Positions 26,047 through 33,939 of a DNA stretch of 64,000 bases are shown here, piece after piece; the stretch's first letter is position 1; the number at the start of each line of letters is the position of its first letter. The notes beneath the pieces are model-generated. The model worked only from the letters and a program-made list of their open reading frames with translations. It was not told the origin of the DNA and made no database searches. Both the position numbers and the translations under genes were made by a program. Source of the stretch: Oscillatoria sp. SIO1A7 (GTDB taxonomy: Bacteria; Cyanobacteriota; Cyanobacteriia; Cyanobacteriales; Laspinemataceae); NCBI GenBank assembly GCA_010672965.1, contig JAAHFN010000001.1:1-64000 (forward strand). The letters are read 5' to 3'.

Positions 26047-27549
26047 ATGACATCCGATCTAGAAAACCCCTTTGCCGATTACGGGAACATCGTATTTGGC
26101 TCCCCTTTCATCGGTCGCCAGCAGAGTCTCAGGGCCATTGAGAGCCGGATCGTCCGCCCCAAGGAGGCTGGCAATCTGGCCATTATTGGCGAGCCCCGCA
26201 TTGGCAAAAGTAGCTTGATCTATCAAGCGATTATCCAGCGCAAAGACGAGCTGGCCGATCGCAAAATCCTGCCCATTTGGATTAACTTGGCCACCTATGA
26301 CGAGCCCTCGGCCTTTTTTCGCGAGCTGGTGACATCCTGCCAGGACGAAATGGAGGATTTGGGCTGGCTGACCGAACCGATTGAACGGGCGGCCAGTCGC
26401 GCCTTAGAAGAGCAGGTCTCTTGGAATGAAGGCTATGGAAGAATCCAGCGGTTTTTCGGCAAGGTGAGGAAAATCTGCCGGGTCGTCTTCATTCTGGATG
26501 AGTTTGACCATGCCCGCCATCTTTTTAAAGGAAATGTTGCCGGATTTCAGGGATTGCGAGAACTATCCTATCGTCCCGAATGGCGGATAACTTTTGTGAC
26601 CGCATCCCGCCGCAGCATCCACGATATTGAGGTTCAGTCTGGAGCCATTTCTACCTTCGATGGGATTTTCCAAAAGCATTACTTAGGGATGTTTGCCCCT
26701 GAAGACTTTCAGGAATATCTGCAGCGGTTGGCCTCTGCTGGTGTTTCCCTTGCCAATGAGGCCATAGAGCGGATCGCTTTTTTTTGCGGGCGGCATCCTT
26801 TTCTCCTAGATATGCTGGGCTATGAAATGGTAGAGCTGTTTCGAGACAATCGAGACAACCAAAGCGTTGATGTGGAGCTAGCTGCCCAAAGGATTGCCAA
26901 TTCATTTTTGTTAGACTACTACGACAGTATAGTTAGGCTGCTGCAAGAAGACGATAGGCTGAATAAATTAATTTCGATTCTTTTCGGTCCGACAGTGGGA
27001 GTGAAGCAAACCGATATTGATGAGTTTATGCAGTACGGTTTAATCGAGCCAGCTCCCAAAGGTGCCGAGCAAATTTATGTAGGCTTTTCCGAGCATTTTC
27101 ACAATTTTCTCGGCTTGGTAGAACGGGAGCAAGGCATCGGCGACCTCTGGAAGCAAACCGAGAAAGCGCTCCGCCATCTGGTCGCCAGGACAATGGAGGA
27201 GGAATATGGAGAGCGCTGGGTCTCCAAGCTGGAGCGAAGTCATCCTAAGCTGAAACCGATTTTTGCCCGCTGCCGGGAGAAGCAAAATCAGGAAGCCAAG
27301 TGGTTTGGCAGCCGAGCCTCCCAGAACTTAATGGACTTTGCTTCCGCCGCCGACTTGTTTGCCATTATTTTTATTAAATGGGAGAGTTTTAAATCCATAT
27401 TCGGGCAAGACCTGGAATATTGGCAGGAGCGCTCCGCATGGCTGGAAAAGGTCGCTACTTCCTTAGCCCAAAATCGCGACGAATCCCTGCAAGAATACGA
27501 TCGCAAGATTGCCGAGGGATATTGCCAGGAGATTTTGAGCTTATTTTAG
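26047..27549 (+). CDS. AAA/STAND ATPase partner of the 1778-aa protein
   Basis: 500 residues (ATG at 26047; a TTG at 26029 would overlap the upstream gene). NPFADYGNIVFGSPFIGR at the start parallels the NPYAAYAEGG...FFGR junction just before the ATPase of the preceding protein, so the two ATPases are related. Walker A is GEPRIGKSS at 48-56 and Walker B is FILDEFD with D151-E152. The rest is helical with a possible winged helix near 300-350 and a C-terminal region of unknown fold. Cotranscription with 20706-26042 is near certain, and a heteromeric sensor-effector pair is the simplest guess. No nuclease, protease or TIR effector domain was recognised. Confidence 0.78.
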   Translation: MTSDLENPFADYGNIVFGSPFIGRQQSLRAIESRIVRPKEAGNLAIIGEPRIGKSSLIYQAIIQRKDELADRKILPIWINLATYDEPSAFFRELVTSCQDEMEDLGWLTEPIERAASRALEEQVSWNEGYGRIQRFFGKVRKICRVVFILDEFDHARHLFKGNVAGFQGLRELSYRPEWRITFVTASRRSIHDIEVQSGAISTFDGIFQKHYLGMFAPEDFQEYLQRLASAGVSLANEAIERIAFFCGRHPFLLDMLGYEMVELFRDNRDNQSVDVELAAQRIANSFLLDYYDSIVRLLQEDDRLNKLISILFGPTVGVKQTDIDEFMQYGLIEPAPKGAEQIYVGFSEHFHNFLGLVEREQGIGDLWKQTEKALRHLVARTMEEEYGERWVSKLERSHPKLKPIFARCREKQNQEAKWFGSRASQNLMDFASAADLFAIIFIKWESFKSIFGQDLEYWQERSAWLEKVATSLAQNRDESLQEYDRKIAEGYCQEILSLF

Positions 27550-27738
27550 GGTGGGGTGTGGGGTGTGGGGTGTGGGGTGTAGGGAAAAGAGAGAGGGGAG
27601 GGTGGGGAGGGTGGGGAGAGGGGGAAGAGAGATGGGGGAGAGAATTTTGTTTAGTTTTTCGCACACTTCCCACACTTCCCACGCTTCCCACACTTCCCAC
27701 ACCTCCCACACCTCCCACACTTCCCACACACTTGGGCA
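27550..27738. repeat. GGGGTGT and cttcccaca tandem repeats between convergent genes
   Basis: Four or so ggggtgt heptamers are followed by gagggtggggag units, then from about 27667 a 9-base unit cttcccaca repeated about seven times. Frames on both strands here are repeat artefacts. Confidence 0.85.
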
Positions 27739-30700
27739 TCAGAACATTGGCGGCAATGCCCTTTGTAAAGGCTCGGGATTGGTTTTGAGATAGTCCTGCA
27801 ACCAAAGGTCGCCAGCCTCGACCAGCTTTTGCAGGTCTATACTCTCCAGTTTCCAGAGTTTAACGGTTTTGTCCTCGCTAGCGGAAGCAAGCCCGAGACC
27901 GTCGGGGCGGAAACAAACGCTGCGAACCTGCCCGCTATGCCCTCTGAGAGTTGCCAGTAAAGTCCAGTTGAGGCAGCTCCAGAGTTTAACGGTTTTGTCC
28001 GCACTAGCTGAAGCCAGAGTATAACCGTCTTCGCTAAAACTCGCTTCCAAAACCCGATCGCTATGCCCTTCCAATATTTGGCTTGTGGTGCCGTCTCGGT
28101 TCCAAATTCTTACGGTTTTATCGTCGCTCGCCGAGGCCAGCATCTGACCGCCAGGAATGAAACAGACGCTATTGACGCGATCGCTATGTCCCGAGAAAGT
28201 TTTGATTTCGTTAATTTCTGCTCCACCAGATCGACTATTAAGATAGTTAATATCCCAGAGCTTTACGGCGCGATCGTCGCTGGCCGAGGCTAGCCTCTTA
28301 CTGTCAGGACTAAAACAGACGCTATTGATGCGATCGCTATGCCCCTGGAAGGTTTGCAATTCCTTCCCTTCTACATTCCATATTTTTATAGTTCCGTCGG
28401 CACTAGCCGTAGCCAACAACCGTCCGTCCGGGCTAAAGCTCGCTGCTAGGATTTCATCCTCTTGTTTTGGCAGAGTTTGCAGAGTTTGCCGCAAAGTGCC
28501 GTCTGGCTGCCAAAGTTTTACCGTTCCATCGCCGCTGGCGGAAACGAAGAAGCCGTCGGGGCTAAAGCGCAGGCAGGAGATCCAATCATCATGCCCCTGG
28601 AAAGTCTTAAGGTTTTTTCCTTCCCAGTTCCAGATTTTGATAATTCCATCATCGCTGGCCGAGGCTAGTATCTCCCCTTTGGGACTGCAACTGACACTCC
28701 AAACTTCGTCCTCATGGTCGCAGGTTTGTAGTTCTCTGCTATCCAATTTCCAGAGTCGGACGGTTCGGTCGGCACTTGCCGAAGCCAAGACCCGACCCTG
28801 GGGACTGAAACTGACGCTCCAGATGCGATCGTCGTGTCCCTCAAAGGTATCTAATTCTATGCCAAGAGCAATTCTCCAAATTTTGATAGTTTTATCGTCG
28901 CTAGCGGAGGCAATGAGCCGACCGTCAGGACTGAAACTGACGCTATTGATGGCAGAGTTATGTCCTTTGAATGCGTCCAGTTCTTTACCATCAAGACTCC
29001 AAACTTTTATAGTTGTGTCAGCGCTGCCAGAAACTAATTTGCTGCTGTTGGGGCTAAAACCGATGCTAGCGATCGCATCTTCATGTCCCCTGAGAGTATT
29101 CAGGGATTCGCTATCTTCCGGGTTCCAGAGTTTCACCGTTTTATCTTCGCCGGCTGAGGCCAGGACTTTGCCGTCGGGACTGAAGCTGACGCAATTCACC
29201 TCAGCGATATGCTCCTCAAAGCTCTGCAATTCCTTGCCCTCCAAACTCCAGAGTTTTACAGTTTTGTCTTTGCTAGCAGTAGCGATAGTTTTTCCATCCG
29301 GGCTAAAGCTGACGCTCGTCACCGTATCGCTATGGCCTTGGAAAGTCTGTAGCTCCGTACCGTCCAGACTCCAGAGTTTTGCAGTTTTGTCCTCGCTGGC
29401 AGTGGCAATAGTTTGGCCATCGGGGCTGAAGCTGACGCTAGTGAGGCCAGCACTATGCCCCTGGACAGTTTGTAATTCCTTGCCGTCCAGACTCCAGAGT
29501 TTTGCAGTCTTGTCCTCGCTGGCAGTGGCGATAATTTGGCCGTCCGGGCTGAAACTCAGATCCCTGACTCCACCGTCCTGCCCTTGAAAGCGATTGCGCT
29601 CTTGAATCTTGTAGATAACTTGCCGCAGAGCTTCCATAGTCCAATCATAAGTGTTGTCAGATGGCGCTTGGATTTTCTGTAATTTTCTGCCAGCCTCAAC
29701 AATAGCTGCTAAGATCCACAATCGATCGCGTCTTGGATTAGGAGCCTGAGACCACAAGACTAATATAAGTATTTGCTGGATTTGAGAAAGTTCTGCCTGC
29801 CTTAGCGACTTTTTCTGCTGGCGGCTGGCTTCGATAAATGCTTTTTCATTATCGCCGAGCAAATCCGGGTATTTCGCAAGCCATTTCTCTGCTTCCTCCA
29901 AGAGCGGTTCTCTTAACAAAACCTCCTTATCTTTGTTATTGTCCTGCCATTGCCTTACGAGAGGTCGCAGCCCTTGTTGCCAAATCAGAAACTCGCGATC
30001 CTCATCGATCCAACTCTTTAACCGCTCCCATTTCCAGATTAAGATTTCATGTACTATTTCAACGGTTTCTTCCTGAAATTGGGAATTGCCTCCGGCCAAG
30101 ACTAGACTTTTGTCGGCCAGCTCGCTTGCTACTTCAATGGTTTCTATCTTAGGTGTTTCTGTTTTAGGGTGGGAATAGCGCCCGGTTACCAGCAGACGTT
30201 TGTCGGCAAGACCCCGAACTAAACCCCAGTTCTCCTCCCCCACCTCAGCGCGGGTCGCCAGACGGCGGGTATCTCTCGTATTTTCTCCCGAATGCACCAG
30301 TTGGCTAAAAATTTGCCTTGCTTGTTGCTGTTCTTGAGCAGTTAGTTCCCCATACACCTTTTCCGCGTAATAGGTCAAAGCTTGCGCCATGCTACCGATC
30401 GCATCATAGGCTTCATGGGTTAGTTTTTTGTTTTGCTGTTTCTCCCAGAGTTGGGTCAGGGTGAATTCTACTAATGGCAAATGTCCCGGTTCCTCGCTCG
30501 CTTCTTCTAGAATGCGATCGCTCAGCCATTCTTCAAACTTGACTCCAACCTTAGCGGCGGGTTTTTCTATTACATCCCGCAATTCTTGGCGACTCATAGG
30601 ACCGAGAGTTCGGATCGCACCTTGCAAGGCATCGGCAAAGGGACGGTAAGAGAGAGCCTGTCCTAAAAAGTCCGCTCGCAGGGTCAAGACCAGAGCTAAA

Positions 30701-31539
30701 TCCGGCGATCGCGAACCTGTCAGGGCTTGCATTGCTGCCAGCAACTCATCTAGAAACTGCTGGCGATCGCTTGCATCTTGACAGAGCGCGTACAATTCCT
30801 CAAATTGGTCTGCCACCAAAAGCAGGCGGCTCCCCGGAGAATTGCTAACGATCTTTTCAACTACATCTCGCAACTCTACAGTTTTGTCTTGAAAATAACC
30901 CGCCAGTTTCTTGGCCTCTGCAAGCCGCTCCATCTCGCTCGTCTCAGGCTCTAGTAAAGTAACGAGAGCCTGAGCCAGTCCGTAGAAAGGGCGATTATTT
31001 GGTCGAAAAAAAGCAACCTGCCAGCTCCGGTCTTGACGGAGTTTAGGCATCAGCCCCGCAAAAACCACCGAAGACTTGCCGCTGCCAGACGGCCCAATCA
31101 CAGCTACCAGAGGTTTAGCTCGCACGTCCGCCACCAGGTCTTCTATAAATTGCTCCCGCCCGAAGAAAAACTCGGCATCTTCTTCCTGAAAAGCAAATAG
31201 ACCGCGATAGGGACAGTCGGGAACGGGGGCAATAACAGTTGGATCGGCAGGTGCCTGTCTTTGCTCCTGTCTTTGCTCCGGAGTCTCAGGTTGATACCAG
31301 TCGGCCACTATCTCGCCCGGCTCTAAACCTAAGAAGCTAGTAATTTTTTCAATGGCATCTCTTTGAATTTTACGTCCCCAATGCCGGTTTAAGAGTTTTT
31401 TTATCTGGTCTAGGCTTACATCGGACAGCTTATCTGCAAGTCCCTGTTGGGTGTAACCCTTCTCGCTCATCCGAGCCTCCAGTTTTTTTTGTCCCTCAGG
31501 GGTAGCGAGAAAGCCTCGACGTCTGCGTTGTTTGCTCAT
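27739..31539 (-). CDS. HTH - nSTAND ATPase - 14 WD40 repeat protein
   Basis: 1266 residues. The N-terminal 80 residues look like a helix-turn-helix (GYTQQGLADKLSDVSLDQIK). The nSTAND ATPase follows the entry motif YRGLFAFQEEDAEFFFGREQ: Walker A GPSGSGKSS (149-157) and Walker B LLLVADQFEE with D244. After a helical middle part come fourteen WD40 units, enough for two seven-bladed propellers, most with FSPDGxxIATASxDKTxKLW. The repeats probably form the recognition surface, the ATPase the switch. Such proteins are common in filamentous cyanobacteria and are linked to signalling or defence. A start codon at 31539 fits, with no strong ribosome-binding site identified. Confidence 0.9.
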   Translation of the reverse strand: MSKQRRRRGFLATPEGQKKLEARMSEKGYTQQGLADKLSDVSLDQIKKLLNRHWGRKIQRDAIEKITSFLGLEPGEIVADWYQPETPEQRQEQRQAPADPTVIAPVPDCPYRGLFAFQEEDAEFFFGREQFIEDLVADVRAKPLVAVIGPSGSGKSSVVFAGLMPKLRQDRSWQVAFFRPNNRPFYGLAQALVTLLEPETSEMERLAEAKKLAGYFQDKTVELRDVVEKIVSNSPGSRLLLVADQFEELYALCQDASDRQQFLDELLAAMQALTGSRSPDLALVLTLRADFLGQALSYRPFADALQGAIRTLGPMSRQELRDVIEKPAAKVGVKFEEWLSDRILEEASEEPGHLPLVEFTLTQLWEKQQNKKLTHEAYDAIGSMAQALTYYAEKVYGELTAQEQQQARQIFSQLVHSGENTRDTRRLATRAEVGEENWGLVRGLADKRLLVTGRYSHPKTETPKIETIEVASELADKSLVLAGGNSQFQEETVEIVHEILIWKWERLKSWIDEDREFLIWQQGLRPLVRQWQDNNKDKEVLLREPLLEEAEKWLAKYPDLLGDNEKAFIEASRQQKKSLRQAELSQIQQILILVLWSQAPNPRRDRLWILAAIVEAGRKLQKIQAPSDNTYDWTMEALRQVIYKIQERNRFQGQDGGVRDLSFSPDGQIIATASEDKTAKLWSLDGKELQTVQGHSAGLTSVSFSPDGQTIATASEDKTAKLWSLDGTELQTFQGHSDTVTSVSFSPDGKTIATASKDKTVKLWSLEGKELQSFEEHIAEVNCVSFSPDGKVLASAGEDKTVKLWNPEDSESLNTLRGHEDAIASIGFSPNSSKLVSGSADTTIKVWSLDGKELDAFKGHNSAINSVSFSPDGRLIASASDDKTIKIWRIALGIELDTFEGHDDRIWSVSFSPQGRVLASASADRTVRLWKLDSRELQTCDHEDEVWSVSCSPKGEILASASDDGIIKIWNWEGKNLKTFQGHDDWISCLRFSPDGFFVSASGDGTVKLWQPDGTLRQTLQTLPKQEDEILAASFSPDGRLLATASADGTIKIWNVEGKELQTFQGHSDRINSVCFSPDSKRLASASDDRAVKLWDINYLNSRSGGAEINEIKTFSGHSDRVNSVCFIPGGQMLASASDDKTVRIWNRDGTTSQILEGHSDRVLEASFSEDGYTLASASADKTVKLWSCLNWTLLATLRGHSGQVRSVCFRPDGLGLASASEDKTVKLWKLESIDLQKLVEAGDLWLQDYLKTNPEPLQRALPPMF

Positions 31540-32339
31540 GGCTCTTATGGATTGAAGTATGGTTACAGGCCCTATGCATTTATACTGCGTTTACTGCAAA
31601 TCGCATTCGCTTGTCTGAAGCATTGGCCTCCTCATCTGCAATGTCACTTTCGTTGGAAAGCCCGCCAGATGGCTTGACCCACATATACAACAGTGGTTTG
31701 CGGAGCTGATTTGCATGGCTGCATTGGCGCTCTGGCCACCTTCATTATAATGCGGATATCTGCTTTTAACCGCATTTTAGAATTTTTGCTTGTTTCAATC
31801 TAGCTTAATATATTTTAAATTGCTATTAATATTTAAACATTAACTTTAAAAATAAAATTTAGCAATTGTTGCTTATAATGCTTATAATGCTTATAATGCT
31901 TATAGTGAGAAATGTCCTACCAGACTAGGTATTTTTATATAGGGCCTTAAATCTTTGATCCGATCGGCTACCAACGTCCTGTATAGCTCGCTATTCATAG
32001 CATCGCGCCGAGGAGTTAGTGGCCTCAATCCCTCTCACTGTAAGGGTTTAATTCCAATATGGCAGGAAATTTACCATAGCAAGTCCGGATAGATCAAAAA
32101 TTTTTTGCCACTGCCAGTCAAATTCTTGTTTTTAGTGCTATAGTTAAAAGCAGCAAAAACATAAACAGCAAAAACATAAACAAACAGCATTAGGGACCTT
32201 TGGAGTAAAGATGATGTCCAATCGCAAATTCAACCCAGAGGAGCTGCCACAAAAAGAACTATTGATAGTTAGGGACCCATTGATGAGCCTACAACCGAAA
32301 ACCCAAGGCCCAAAGTCCCACTCCTCCTAGTCCCGCAAG
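31540..32339. other. 800-bp AT-rich spacer
   Basis: Contains a gcttataat tandem (four copies, about 31871-31907). No credible gene was found. The frame at 31447-31677 overlaps the start of the WD40 gene in the opposite sense and is rejected. The part from 32200 onward may be the degraded 5' end of the antitoxin remnant, but no antitoxin-like protein sequence is visible before 32340. Confidence 0.6.
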
Positions 32340-32428
32340 AATGCAAGCCGACTATTTAATGCCTTAGCGGAATCTAAGGCAGGCAAGGTTCAGCCTCAAT
32401 AGCTGCAAAGGAAATAGAAAACTGGCCA
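32340..32428 (+). pseudogene. Remnant of a YefM/Phd-type antitoxin gene
   Basis: Nearly identical to the 3' end of the intact antitoxin gene at 33514-33822 (from 33730). It translates as NASRLFNALAESKAGKVQPQ before an early stop, the intact gene continuing as IRPQTIEELQKEIE. About ten bases (tcaaacgatagaag region) are deleted. No N-terminal part is recognisable upstream. It lies 25 bases before the yoeB-like toxin, where its antitoxin is expected. Confidence 0.8.
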
Positions 32429-32452
32429 TTGAACTAGATAGGGAGATAAGCA

Positions 32453-32764
32453 TTGACTAAGAATAAATCTTCTCAGGATAAAGCTAAATCAACCGTGCAT
32501 CGAACTTCTGACTTTAGCCCTCGATTCCAGCAAGAACGCGATTGGTGGAATAAGCAAAAGTCTAATAAGGCATCCAAGGTCTTCAAGCTGGTTAAAGCTG
32601 TCGAGCAAGATCCGTTCCACGGGCTAGGTAAACCGGAACCTCTGAAATATGTCGGTGCGGACACTTGGTCGCGACGAATTGACTTAGAACATAGATTGGT
32701 CTATCGAGTTCACAGCAACTACATCGAGTTTATAGCCTGTCGATATCACTACAATGCTAAATAA
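32453..32764 (+). CDS. yoeB: YoeB-family mRNA interferase toxin
   Basis: 103 residues, Txe/YoeB family, a ribosome-dependent endoribonuclease that cuts mRNA and stops translation. Signature residues are kept: E62 in DPFHGLGKPEPLK, R81 in EHRLVYRV, and H99-Y100 in CRYHY, equivalent to E46, R65, H83 and Y84 of E. coli YoeB (family knowledge). About 15 extra residues precede the usual N-terminus. The start is a TTG at 32453 with gggaga upstream; no ATG fits. The normal upstream antitoxin is only a remnant, so any neutralisation would have to come from a protein encoded elsewhere, possibly the paralogous antitoxin at 33514. Confidence 0.85.
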   Translation: MTKNKSSQDKAKSTVHRTSDFSPRFQQERDWWNKQKSNKASKVFKLVKAVEQDPFHGLGKPEPLKYVGADTWSRRIDLEHRLVYRVHSNYIEFIACRYHYNAK

Positions 32765-33513
32765 TTCGTAAAACTTAGACTGAGATTCGATAGAAAAAAT
32801 AATATCAAATCTGGCAAATCCGGTTAAACAGTTACAGTATTTATAGAGTTTCCCCCTGCCCGCGCCGGTCGCGCCCCATACCAACCACATACCGTAGGGG
32901 CGAACGGCCGGAAAGCCCCTACCAGACATAGGGTTAAGTTTCCCCCTGCCCGCGCCGGAGCTGGCTCTCTCCAACAGGACTTACGCAAAATATCCATATC
33001 TAGTTGTTTGTAGGGGCAATCCCCCCGCGATCGCCCCTACCCCTCTTACCCGTAGCGTAGATGCGTAAGTCTTGAGAACGAAACTGTCCCAGCAGATTCT
33101 ATTCCATCCAATCAAGAGCGATCGCTTTATCTTGAATAGTTGCCATAGCTCGGCGATCGCTCCTTTCCCAAAGACATTTTCTACCCGGACGCACGGACTA
33201 CAACAAACACCTATTAGTTGGATCCTACCCTGCGAGGCTATCTCCCCTTATCCTATTGTAGAGTCGGCCAGATGTGCGAGGAGAGTTGATTTTTTAGGGG
33301 CTAACAGAGAGCGATCGGCGCTAAAATAGAGACAATAATCATAACGGATATGGGGAAATACCATGACTCAAGTGGTATCGCATTGAGGTTAGGACAAGTC
33401 TATCGGTCGCCAAAGCTATAATCGGCAAGACTTTAGCTGACTGCTGAAAGCTGAACGCTTACTGCTATATAATAATTGCAACGGATATGAGTCTCTCAAT
33501 TGGTGAAACATAA
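32765..33513. repeat. Spacer between toxin and lone antitoxin
   Basis: Holds a degenerate family D left end (about 32803), two copies of gtttccccctgcccgcgccgg (about 32850 and 32937) around a taggggcgaacggcc block, and a full family C element (32977-33071). A copy of the repeat ending cttactgctata (33386-33470) lies 45 bases before the antitoxin. The frame 33072-33329 has no recognisable homology. Confidence 0.75.
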
Positions 33514-33822
33514 ATGAACGAAACCCAGTCCGCTCTGCCGATACTCTCCCGCGAAGTCGCTTCCCCAAGCGAAGCTAAGGATGATTTTTTTATCTGGCTA
33601 GAACGAGTCGCAGAAGAAGGCCAAGTAGTTATCGTCGATCGCGGTGAAGGTCGCGAAAATGTAGCGATGATTCCCGAATCGGAGCTAACCAGCTTGTTAG
33701 AAACAGTCTATCTGTTGCGAGAGCCAGCCAATGCAAGCCGATTATTTAATGCCTTAGCGGAATCTAAGGCAGGCAAGATTCGGCCTCAAACGATAGAAGA
33801 GCTACAAAAGGAGATAGAATAG
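33514..33822 (+). CDS. YefM/Phd-family antitoxin without adjacent toxin
   Basis: 102 residues. ILSREVASPSEAKDDFFIWL, VAMIPESELTSLLETVYLLR and EPANASRLFNALAESKAG are typical of antitoxins that precede YoeB/Txe toxins; the N-terminal part binds the operator and the C-terminal part covers the toxin. The ATG at 33514 is used. No toxin gene follows: the next gene is the minus-strand NACHT protein ending at 33940. The toxin at 32453 has lost its own copy, so the two genes look like the split remains of a duplicated pair. Confidence 0.8.
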   Translation: MNETQSALPILSREVASPSEAKDDFFIWLERVAEEGQVVIVDRGEGRENVAMIPESELTSLLETVYLLREPANASRLFNALAESKAGKIRPQTIEELQKEIE

Positions 33823-33939
33823 AAAACTGGCCAGAAGAGGAGTTTGCCTCTAGGGGCGTTGGCGCAGCCTGCCTGTAGGGGCGAACGGCCGTTCGCCCCT
33901 ACCAGACATAGGGTTAATGCGTAAGTCCTAATATAAGTC
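33823..33939. repeat. Repeat fragments between antitoxin and NACHT gene
   Basis: A palindromic taggggcgaacggccgttcgccccta (about 33875-33900) resembles the block at 32896, then a gcgtaagtcct end of family C follows (33919-33929). Confidence 0.6.

Noticed and set aside
28325-29587. Plus-strand 420-codon frame opposite the WD40 region
   Set aside because: A repetitive antisense shadow of the WD40 repeats.
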